Below, one piece after another: positions 27,547-34,571 of a DNA stretch of 64,000 nt; within the stretch, counting starts at the first letter, position 1; every line of letters begins with the position of its first letter. Under the pieces are notes generated by a model, which saw nothing but the letters and a program-made list of their open reading frames with translations, ran no database searches and was not told where the DNA came from. A program made the position numbers and the translations under genes. This DNA comes from CALBZG01 sp964486295 (GTDB taxonomy: Bacteria; Bacillota; Clostridia; Peptostreptococcales; Anaerovoracaceae). Location of the stretch: assembly GCA_964486295.1 (NCBI GenBank), contig CAZAMF010000002.1:62001-126000 (forward strand), in the 5' to 3' direction.

Positions 27547-28866
27547 ATGAATCTATATAAACAAATCACTAGAAAAGAGGAAAAAATTTCTATAATCGGG
27601 TTGGGCTATGTTGGAATTCCCATTGCTGTAGCTTTTGCTAAAAAAGCCAGCGTGATTGGCTTTGATATAAATCAATCAAAAATGAACCTATATATGCGAG
27701 GGATAGATCCGACTAAGGAAGTAGGTAACGAAGAAATCAAATCAACTTCTATTGAGTTTACTACCGATGAAAAAAAATTGAGAGATGCAAGATTTCATAT
27801 TGTTGCTGTTCCGACCCCTGTAAATCCGGATCATACGCCTGATCTTAAGCCTATAGAATCTGCCAGCAGGATCCTTGGCAGAAATTTGGTTAAAGGATCA
27901 GTTGTAGTATATGAATCCACTGTATATCCAGGGGTCACAGAAGAAATATGTGTCCCTATCCTCGAGCAAGAATCCGGCTTAAAATGCGGTATAGATTTTA
28001 AAGTTGGTTATTCCCCTGAACGAATCAACCCGGGAGATAAAAATCACAGATTAGAGCATATAGTAAAAGTTGTATCTGGAATGGATGAAGAATCGCTGGA
28101 CACCATTGCAAAAGTTTATGAACTGGTTATTCAGGCCGGTATCTACAAAGCAGAGAGCATAAAAGTTGCAGAGGCTGCTAAAGTGATTGAGAATTCTCAG
28201 AGAGACATCAATATTGCTTTCATGAATGAACTGTCTATTATTTTTAACAAAATGGGGATCGATACCAAAGCTGTCCTAAAGGCGGCTGGAACAAAATGGA
28301 ATTTTTTAAAATATACACCTGGCTTAGTCGGAGGGCATTGTATTGGTGTTGACCCGTATTATTTGACTTATAAAGCAGAACAATTGGGTTACCATTCTCA
28401 AATAATACTAACCGGCAGAAGGATCAACGATGATATGGCCCATTATGTCGCAGAAAACCTGGTAAAAGCGTTGATTCGCGCGGATATTCATGTTAAAAAT
28501 GCAAGGGTCGGCATATTAGGTTTAACATTTAAAGAGAACTGCCCTGATACGAGAAACACAAAAGTAATGGATATAGTAAAAGAACTGAATGAATATGGGA
28601 TCCACCCACTTATTACTGATGCTAGAGCAGAGGCTTCAGAAGCCAGAAAAGAATATGGGGTCGACCTGGTTAGTATTGATCAAATAAGGGACATGGACGC
28701 TATTATTATCGCAGTTGCTCATGACGAATATCTTCATTTTTCAATTGAAGATATGAACAAGCTTTTCAAAATCAGCCCTGACAGACGTAAGACCCTGGTT
28801 GACGTAAAAGGGATCATGGATAAAAACGAATATGAAGCTGCGGGCTATCTGTATTGGAGGTTATAG
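27547..28866 (+). CDS. Nucleotide-sugar dehydrogenase (WbpO/TviB-like)
   Basis: About 439 residues of the UDP-glucose/GDP-mannose dehydrogenase family: IIGLGYVGIPIAVAFA for NAD binding, then VPTPVN, YESTVYPGVTEE, the central NSQRDINIAFMNELS and GLVGGHCIGVDPYY with the catalytic Cys, and the C-terminal LTFKENCPDTRN. The sequence pattern is closer to the UDP-HexNAc 6-dehydrogenases (WbpO/TviB) than to UDP-glucose dehydrogenase. With the epimerase that follows, it could yield UDP-N-acetylgalactosaminuronate (inference). ATG 27547 has AGGAGCTG upstream; the TTG at 27517 is less likely. Confidence 0.85.
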   Translation: MNLYKQITRKEEKISIIGLGYVGIPIAVAFAKKASVIGFDINQSKMNLYMRGIDPTKEVGNEEIKSTSIEFTTDEKKLRDARFHIVAVPTPVNPDHTPDLKPIESASRILGRNLVKGSVVVYESTVYPGVTEEICVPILEQESGLKCGIDFKVGYSPERINPGDKNHRLEHIVKVVSGMDEESLDTIAKVYELVIQAGIYKAESIKVAEAAKVIENSQRDINIAFMNELSIIFNKMGIDTKAVLKAAGTKWNFLKYTPGLVGGHCIGVDPYYLTYKAEQLGYHSQIILTGRRINDDMAHYVAENLVKALIRADIHVKNARVGILGLTFKENCPDTRNTKVMDIVKELNEYGIHPLITDARAEASEARKEYGVDLVSIDQIRDMDAIIIAVAHDEYLHFSIEDMNKLFKISPDRRKTLVDVKGIMDKNEYEAAGYLYWRL

Positions 28867-28868
28867 CA

Positions 28869-29852
28869 ATGCAATACAGGGAATTGAAATTTTCCGAGGA
28901 TTCCGTTTTTCTTATAACAGGCGGTGCGGGGTTTATTGGCTCTAATATCACCGAAGCTATTTTGGCAATGGGCTATAAGGTAAAATGCCTTGACAATTTC
29001 ACTACAGGCAAATGGAAGAATATCGAAACATTTATCGATAATCCGAATTATGAGTATATTGAAGGAGATATACGGGATTTTGGAATATGCCTACAAGCAT
29101 GCGAAGATGTGAATTATGTGCTTCATCAAGCAGCTTGGGGGAGCGTACCCAAAAGCATAAATATGCCTATTGAGTATGGCGAAATCAATATTATGGGCAC
29201 AATAAACATGTTGGAAGCTGCGAGAAAAAATCAAGTTGAAAAATTCATATATGCTTCAAGCTCTTCTGTTTATGGAGATGAAGCAAAACTGCCAAAAAAA
29301 GAAGGAAATGAAGGCAAACTGCTTTCCCCTTATGCGCTGACAAAAAAGGTCGATGAAGAGTATGGCAGGTTATATACAGAACTATATAATCTGGATACTT
29401 ACGGGCTGAGATATTTTAATGTATTTGGGAAAAAGCAGGACCCAAATGGCGCTTATGCGGCGGTTATACCCAAGTTTATTATGCAGTTGCTCAATGATGA
29501 GCGCCCTAAGATCAACGGTGATGGTAAACAAAGCCGGGATTTTACTTATATCGAAAATGTGATCGAAGCAAATCTTAAAGCTTGCAAAGCATCGCATGAG
29601 GCAGCAGGTAAAGTCTATAACATAGCTTATGGGGAGAGGAAATATTTAATCGATGTGTACTTTGAAATGTGCAAAGTATTACAGAAAAATATAGAACCCG
29701 AATTTGTTGATGAGCGAATAGGAGATATCAGACATAGCCATGCTGATATTGGCAACGCAAAAGAATTTTTAGGTTATGAACCGCAATGGGATTTTAACAA
29801 AGGAATCAATGCAACCATCGAATGGTATAAAGATATAAAGGCACAGATATAA
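28869..29852 (+). CDS. NAD-dependent nucleotide-sugar epimerase (WbpP/TviC-like)
   Basis: About 327 residues of the extended SDR family. It has TGGAGFIGSNI for NAD, HQAAWGSVPKSI, the catalytic SSSSVYGD and YALTKK (YxxxK), and RYFNVFGKKQDPNG, closely following UDP-GlcNAc 4-epimerases of the WbpP/TviC group. It would interconvert UDP-GlcNAc and UDP-GalNAc or their uronates. GGAGG (28856-28860) is 8 nt before the ATG at 28869, which lies just after the dehydrogenase stop. Last gene of the main exopolysaccharide run before the riboswitch island. Confidence 0.87.
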   Translation: MQYRELKFSEDSVFLITGGAGFIGSNITEAILAMGYKVKCLDNFTTGKWKNIETFIDNPNYEYIEGDIRDFGICLQACEDVNYVLHQAAWGSVPKSINMPIEYGEINIMGTINMLEAARKNQVEKFIYASSSSVYGDEAKLPKKEGNEGKLLSPYALTKKVDEEYGRLYTELYNLDTYGLRYFNVFGKKQDPNGAYAAVIPKFIMQLLNDERPKINGDGKQSRDFTYIENVIEANLKACKASHEAAGKVYNIAYGERKYLIDVYFEMCKVLQKNIEPEFVDERIGDIRHSHADIGNAKEFLGYEPQWDFNKGINATIEWYKDIKAQI

Positions 29853-29880
29853 GATTTGTCACAAAATTCAAAATAATCCA

Positions 29881-29908
29881 TTGACAAAACAATTCTCTGT
29901 GATATATT
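29881..29908 (+). promoter_or_regulatory. Promoter driving the plus-strand c-di-GMP riboswitch
   Basis: A consensus TTGACA (29881-29886) and TATATT (29903-29908) with 16 bp spacing lie just upstream of the riboswitch aptamer, so the riboswitch unit has its own strong promoter, independent of the exopolysaccharide operon. Confidence 0.7.
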
Positions 29909-29935
29909 TTATTTAAGCGGTTAAATTTTATCGCA

Positions 29936-30030
29936 GCTTCGAAAAAGGCAAACTTGTCGAAAGACAAGGACGCAAAACCACGGATCTACTGCAATTATGC
30001 AATGACAGCCGGGTTGCCGAAGAACAGAGG
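29936..30030 (+). ncRNA. Cyclic di-GMP-I (GEMM) riboswitch
   Basis: The conserved class I c-di-GMP aptamer core is present in order: AAGGCAAACTTG, a GAAA tetraloop, AAGGACGCAAAACCACGGA, a variable hairpin (GCAATTATGC), and GACAGCCGGGTTGCCGA. The AGGACGCAAA..CCAC and AGCCGGGTTGCC blocks are diagnostic, with the tetraloop/receptor geometry preserved. It lies between a strong promoter and the 60-residue ORF at 30090. Downstream, GAACAGAG (30022-30029) can pair with CTTTGTTC (30045-30052), overlapping the aptamer 3' end, a plausible expression platform. Confidence 0.92.
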
Positions 30031-30089
30031 GATAATAAATGACTTTGTTCTTTGACAAGTTTAGCGAACTGGGAAAGGAGAATATCGTC

Positions 30090-30272
30090 ATGAAGAATAA
30101 GACTTACAGCTTGGATAGTTTCACTGATAAATTTAGAAAATCTGATATTAATGACACTGAAAGAAATTTTCAAAAATGGCTTTCTGGAAAAGAAGAATAT
30201 GAACAACTTCTTCACAGGGTATTTGGAAAAGAAGGAATAAGGAAAGCAAAAAATGAAATATTAGAAAAATAA
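30090..30272 (+). CDS. Small protein of unknown function controlled by a c-di-GMP riboswitch
   Basis: A 60-residue, highly charged, probably all-helical protein with no signal peptide, membrane segment or cysteine. I do not recognise a family. The core ERNFQKWLSGKEEYEQLL is amphipathic and might mediate protein or nucleic-acid contacts. GGGAAAGGAG sits about 9 nt before the ATG at 30090; an in-frame ATG at 30039 would overlap the riboswitch expression platform and lacks a site. It is the only gene between the plus-strand riboswitch and the terminator at 30314, so it is the apparent regulatory target. Confidence 0.7.
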   Translation: MKNKTYSLDSFTDKFRKSDINDTERNFQKWLSGKEEYEQLLHRVFGKEGIRKAKNEILEK

Positions 30273-30313
30273 TTGTGCTATATCATGTGACAAAAAGAAT
30301 GGGTTCAAAAAAT

Positions 30314-30349
30314 AATAAAACCGGGTGTAATTTTACACCCGGTTTTATT
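30314..30349. terminator. Strong bidirectional terminator shared by two riboswitch units
   Basis: Perfect 17-bp arms (30314-30330 and 30333-30349) with a 2-nt nominal loop, A-rich on one side and T-rich on the other, so it can end transcription in both directions. It separates the convergent 60-residue ORF and the beta-helix gene. Confidence 0.9.
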
Positions 30350-30355
30350 ATAAAC

Positions 30356-32071
30356 CTATTTTATCACAACATGATTCGTCTCAAAAGTCCCGAGAGGCCA
30401 TGGTCCTATTGGTGTCAAGCTGCCTATATCTTTATGATTTATTATGGTAATATCAACAGGATTTGTCAAGTTTCTCATAGTATAACCTAATTGTAAACCA
30501 TATCCTTTGTTGTAATTTGTTAGAAGATTTTCAATGACAACATTCTGGACAAATTCATTTGAATAGTTTGGCTCAAAATTAAGGCCGGCTTCCGGACAAT
30601 TTCCATTTGCATTATTCAGTATGCAGTCTTTTATGGTCAGGTTTTTAGCACTTATTACAGATATATTCGACCTTCTGCTATTATAGATATATGCTCTTTC
30701 GATTGTAACATTTTCGCAGTACATTACGGAAGGAGCAACTGCGTTAACGGCGCTTCCAATATAGATGCCGTCACCCCAGCAATCAGATATGGTTATATCG
30801 GCGATATAAACATCCTTGCAGCCATACATGGATATTCCAAAACCCCATTGCCCGGTTGTACCGGTATGGATCGCTTTATCCCCAATGATTTTGCCACCGG
30901 TAATTGAGACATTGGAGGCCTGCCATATGTTTATAATATTGTATGATTCTGAACTTGTTGCTTTCGATTTCAAAATAGCGTTGTTGGAAAGCATTAGTTT
31001 TACATTGCTTTTCAAACTAATTTTTGTCAATGGGTTGACTAAATATGTTCCATCAGGGATATAGACTGTGCCTCCGCCTTTGCTATATGCAGCTAATATC
31101 GCATTATTTATGGATGCTGTATCATCAGTAATGCCATCACCTTTGGCGCCATATTGTGTTTTAACATTTAATGCATCAGCTGGAACGGTTGTTGGGGTGC
31201 TGGTCGCAGGCGCAAGCACATTGATTTTGACTTCTTTATATGCAGAGTTGTATGCGACAGCATCAGTAGGTGTAAAGGTTACTTTCAGAATCTGGGAAGC
31301 GCCAGCGCTGAGAACTGTTCCGGCAGCAGGGCTATAGGAATATGTACCTGCTACTGCAGTGCCGTTGTAAGTTGCTGCCGCTTTTAGCTGTGTGCTGCTC
31401 AGTGCTGTTCCTGCAGTTATATCTGCAGGGGTCGCCCAATTGATCACCGGGGTGACTTTGACCGGATTCAAAACATTGATTTTAACTTCAAAATATGCAG
31501 AGCTATATTTGACAGCATCGGTAGGTATAAAGGTTACTTTCAGAATCTGGGAAGCGCCAGCGCTGAGAACTGTTCCGGCAGCAGGGCTATAGGAATATGT
31601 ACCTGCAACTGCTGTGCCGTTGTATGTTGCTGCTGCATTAAGCTGTGTGCTGCTCAGAGCTGTTCCTGCAGTTATATCTGCCGGAGCTGCCCAAGTGATT
31701 GACGGTGTAGCTTTGGTCGAATCCAAAACATTGATTTTGACTTCTTTATATGCAGTGTTGTATACACGCTTGTTGGAAGGTGTAAAGGTGACCTTCAGCG
31801 TTTGCTGACTGCCGGGGCTTAACACTGTGCCAGTTCCCGGACTATAAGTATAAGTTCCGTAAACCGCAGTTCCATTGTATGTCGCAGATGCATTCAGTTG
31901 AGTGCTGCTTAGTTTAGTGCCATAAGTTATGTCTTGTGGATTTGCCCAATTGATAGTCACAGTCTTTTTGGTGTATGTGGTGCTGTTTTTTGTTGCCGCA
32001 TATGCGAAAGCTGAACCAAATAATGCAAACACTAAGACCAAAACGATTACTTGAAATATTCTTTTTTTCAT
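30356..32071 (-). CDS. Secreted right-handed beta-helix (pectate-lyase-like) protein with three Ig-like repeats
   Basis: About 571 residues. A signal peptide (hydrophobic to about residue 22, AYA cleavage region) is followed by three 85-residue repeats (about 37-121, 122-206, 207-291) with INWA.P.DIT.GT.LSSTQL and YSP..GTVLS motifs, an Ig-like surface repeat. A TP/S-rich linker leads to a pectate-lyase-3 type beta-helix from about 300: YGAKGDGITDDTASIN, then repeated rungs (VSITGGKIIG, VTIERAYIYN, LTIKDCILNN). It probably binds or cleaves a uronic-acid-containing polysaccharide, perhaps the one made by the neighbouring locus (inference). AGAGGTG is 6 nt before the ATG at 32071. Expression is likely controlled by the c-di-GMP riboswitch at 32201-32285. 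Confidence 0.85.
   Translation of the reverse strand: MKKRIFQVIVLVLVFALFGSAFAYAATKNSTTYTKKTVTINWANPQDITYGTKLSSTQLNASATYNGTAVYGTYTYSPGTGTVLSPGSQQTLKVTFTPSNKRVYNTAYKEVKINVLDSTKATPSITWAAPADITAGTALSSTQLNAAATYNGTAVAGTYSYSPAAGTVLSAGASQILKVTFIPTDAVKYSSAYFEVKINVLNPVKVTPVINWATPADITAGTALSSTQLKAAATYNGTAVAGTYSYSPAAGTVLSAGASQILKVTFTPTDAVAYNSAYKEVKINVLAPATSTPTTVPADALNVKTQYGAKGDGITDDTASINNAILAAYSKGGGTVYIPDGTYLVNPLTKISLKSNVKLMLSNNAILKSKATSSESYNIINIWQASNVSITGGKIIGDKAIHTGTTGQWGFGISMYGCKDVYIADITISDCWGDGIYIGSAVNAVAPSVMYCENVTIERAYIYNSRRSNISVISAKNLTIKDCILNNANGNCPEAGLNFEPNYSNEFVQNVVIENLLTNYNKGYGLQLGYTMRNLTNPVDITIINHKDIGSLTPIGPWPLGTFETNHVVIK
31199..31963 (-). repeat. Three tandem 255-bp repeats encoding Ig-like domains
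   Basis: The three repeats keep an exact 255-bp period. A 78-bp block at 31274-31351 is identical to 31529-31606; the corresponding block starting at 31784 has diverged. This shows recent duplication or gene conversion between the second and third protein repeats. Confidence 0.9.
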
Positions 32072-32200
32072 TTTATTCACCTCTTAATACTTCATCTTGG
32101 AGCAATGTCCTTTATGCCCTGAAAGGACAACTTCTCCTCGGAAAGGATGTTCTTTGTATATTCAACCCTTTTAAATACTTCCGGGCAAATAAAATAAAGA

Positions 32201-32285
32201 CTTTCGGCAACCCGGCTGTCATGGCCAATTTGGCCGTAGACCCGTGGCTTTGCGTCTCTGCCTTTCGACAGATTTGCGGATTCGC
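32201..32285 (-). ncRNA. Cyclic di-GMP-I (GEMM) riboswitch
   Basis: Read on the minus strand: CCGCAAATCTG, a GAAA tetraloop, CAGAGACGCAAAGCCACGGG, a variable hairpin (GGCCAAATTGGCC) and GACAGCCGGGTTGCCGAAAG. This is the same class I aptamer as at 29936. It lies about 130 nt upstream of the beta-helix gene. The leader between them contains GTCCTTT/AAAGGAC (32106-32127) without a following U-run, so control of translation or an unseen alternative pairing is more likely than a simple terminator. Confidence 0.92.
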
Positions 32286-32571
32286 TTTCTTTTTTCTTCT
32301 TTATTCTAAAGAAATATTTACTTGTGGGATTGTTTTTATCGCTTATTTCATTTAGTTCTTTTAATATGATATATTATATATGATTATATTTTCGAATACA
32401 ACTACTTTTTTCTGACAATTTATGTTTGATTAAATGAACAGCATATCCATGTCACTTGTATATCCATAAAATTAACTTTATGATAAAATATACTATGATA
32501 AATCAACGAAAAGAGATTGATCTTAATTTATTTGAATTGTAATTTCAAATTATTTAATAAGGTATGAATCA
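32286..32571 (+). promoter_or_regulatory. AT-rich gap before the CpsB-like phosphatase
   Basis: About 285 bp without a gene between the minus-strand riboswitch and the PHP phosphatase. It must contain the promoter for the riboswitch transcript (leftward) and one for the phosphatase (rightward). A TATACT hexamer at 32489-32494 is a candidate -10 for the latter; no good -35 is seen. Nothing else is recognisable. Confidence 0.35.
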
Positions 32572-33270
32572 ATGATAGATATCCATTCACATATTCTGCC
32601 CGGCATAGACGATGGCGCAAAGGATCCGGAAGAATCAGCAAAATTAATTGAAACCCTGCAGAAGCAGGGCATCACTTTACTTGCGCTGACGCCGCATTTT
32701 TACCCACATAGGGAACCTATGGACCGTTTTATTTTGAGAAGAGAAAAGGCGTACGAATTGATCAAGAGGATCGACACCGATATGCAGTTCGTGTTAGCCA
32801 GTGAAACATTTTTGGCTGAAAATCTTTTGTTGAATGAAGGTATAGAAGATCTATGCATGGGACATACAAAATTTCTGCTGCTTGAACTTCCCTTCACCCG
32901 TGAATGGAACGCGAGAACATACAGACTGATCGAGGGGCTGATGAGCAAATTTGGCATCCGTCCCATCATTGCCCATATTGAAAGGTATCCGGCAATGAAT
33001 AGAAACGCAGATCGTGAAAACATTCTGAAGAATTTATCTGATATGGGGTGCATGTTTCAAATCGATACCGATTCTGTAACCAACTTAAGGACGAGGTACA
33101 GCATGCTCAAACTTATCAAAAGCGGATGGGTCGATTTTATCGGCTCTGACTGCCATGACCTGACAGTCAGAAAACCTCAATTTGACAAATTCAATGGCAT
33201 AGTCAGAAAGAAGCTTGGCCAGGAATATCTGGACCGGTTCGAAAAAAACGCTTTGGACGTATTGAAATAA
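32572..33270 (+). CDS. CpsB/YwqE-type tyrosine-protein phosphatase (PHP family)
   Basis: A 232-residue PHP-domain metalloenzyme: MIDIHSHILPGIDDGAKD at the N-terminus (HxH metal motif), ALTPHFYPH, later IIAHIERYP and DFIGSDCHD, the full manganese-binding set of CpsB/YwqE phosphatases. It dephosphorylates the tyrosine tail of the CpsD-type kinase (26710-27492). In most capsule loci cpsB sits next to cpsC and cpsD; here it is about 5 kb away, beyond the sugar-nucleotide genes and the two riboswitch units, and has its own upstream gap. Confidence 0.9.
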   Translation: MIDIHSHILPGIDDGAKDPEESAKLIETLQKQGITLLALTPHFYPHREPMDRFILRREKAYELIKRIDTDMQFVLASETFLAENLLLNEGIEDLCMGHTKFLLLELPFTREWNARTYRLIEGLMSKFGIRPIIAHIERYPAMNRNADRENILKNLSDMGCMFQIDTDSVTNLRTRYSMLKLIKSGWVDFIGSDCHDLTVRKPQFDKFNGIVRKKLGQEYLDRFEKNALDVLK

Positions 33271-33309
33271 CAAACGAAGTTTATTCTATTATTAACAAAG
33301 GGGTGAGTT

Positions 33310-34557
33310 ATGTTTACCATTTTTAGCCCTGAGGAACAGAAGTATCCAATCAAGATCTGGCTCGAAAATGAAGAACAACTTGAAAAAGAGTGTTTGAATC
33401 AGGCAAAAAATTTATCTAATCTGCCTTTTTTGCATAAATGGGTGGCGCTAATGCCTGATGCTCATTCCGGATATGGCATGCCCATCGGAGGAGTGATCGC
33501 GACTGAACAGGTCATCATACCCAATGCGGTGGGTGTGGACATCGGCTGCGGCATGGAGTTTGTCCAGACTGATATTCCGGTCGACATATTGATCAGAACA
33601 GGAACCCCAAACGGGAAGCTTGCGCAGGCAATCATAGGAGATATTTTAAGAAATACGCCCACTGGATTTGAGCATCATAACCAAAAACAGGCTTGTGCTT
33701 CTGTAGAAAATTTTCTGGTTGAACTGACGCCGGAGCAAAGGGGGAAAATGCCCGGCATGCTGATGCATCAGCTGGAAGATGCACACTATCAAGTGGGCAC
33801 TCTGGGATCCGGAAATCATTTCATCGAATTGCAGTCTGACGACCAGGGGAAACTTGGGATCATGGTACACTCCGGATCGCGAAATCTCGGTTTTAAAATA
33901 TGTAATTATTACAACGGCAAAGCCAGGGAACTTAACAAGAAGGAAAACTCCACAGTGCTTCCTGAATGGGACCTTGCTTATTTATACACTGAAAGCGAAA
34001 CCGGTCGTGAATATATAAGTTGGATGAACCTTGCGCTGGATTTTGCCAGAGAAAATCGTCGCATCATGCGTGAGAGGGTAGAAAACACAGTTAAAAATCT
34101 GGTCAGAAAATATACGAATATCGTTCACATACAGATTTCTGAACCGATAAGCTGCCATCATAATTACGCTGCCCTTGAGGAGCACTACGGGAAAACGGTT
34201 TGGGTCCACAGAAAAGGTGCCATCCGTGCGGGAAAGGGCGAGTCCGGTATTGTTCCGGGTGCCATGGGTACGTATTCCTATATCGTTGCCGGCAAAGGGA
34301 ATCCCGAAAGTTTTGAATCCTGCTCTCATGGAGCCGGAAGGCTCATGAGTCGAACGGATGCCAAGGAAAAGTTCACTGTCCAGGAGACGGTAAATGATCT
34401 GAAATCCCTGGGCGTTTTTTTGGGGAAAACTAAGAGAAGCGACGTAGGGGAAGAATGCCGATTTGCTTATAAAGAAATTGATTTCGTTATATCGAACGAA
34501 ACTGATTTGATCGAAGTCAAAAAAAGACTCAAAACAGTTGCTGTTGTTAAAGGATAA
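33310..34557 (+). CDS. rtcB: RtcB-family RNA ligase
   Basis: A 415-residue RtcB protein. It has MPDAHSGYGMPIGGVIAT, VGVDIGCGM with the conserved Asp/Cys metal ligands, GSGNHFIEL, HSGSRNLG and HRKGAIRAGKGE. The HGAGRLMSRTDA segment holds the His that accepts GMP. It joins RNA 3'-phosphate or 2',3'-cyclic phosphate to 5'-OH ends in a GTP- and Mn-dependent reaction, used in RNA repair. It starts 39 bp after the phosphatase; the aminopeptidase gene follows 14 bp downstream, so they may be cotranscribed. No archease gene is adjacent. Confidence 0.92.
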   Translation: MFTIFSPEEQKYPIKIWLENEEQLEKECLNQAKNLSNLPFLHKWVALMPDAHSGYGMPIGGVIATEQVIIPNAVGVDIGCGMEFVQTDIPVDILIRTGTPNGKLAQAIIGDILRNTPTGFEHHNQKQACASVENFLVELTPEQRGKMPGMLMHQLEDAHYQVGTLGSGNHFIELQSDDQGKLGIMVHSGSRNLGFKICNYYNGKARELNKKENSTVLPEWDLAYLYTESETGREYISWMNLALDFARENRRIMRERVENTVKNLVRKYTNIVHIQISEPISCHHNYAALEEHYGKTVWVHRKGAIRAGKGESGIVPGAMGTYSYIVAGKGNPESFESCSHGAGRLMSRTDAKEKFTVQETVNDLKSLGVFLGKTKRSDVGEECRFAYKEIDFVISNETDLIEVKKRLKTVAVVKG

Positions 34558-34571
34558 AGAACGGAGCGTTT

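Noticed and set aside
31068..31808. Plus-strand open frames across the Ig-like repeats
   Set aside because: They repeat with the 255-bp period of the real minus-strand gene and are its reverse-frame image.
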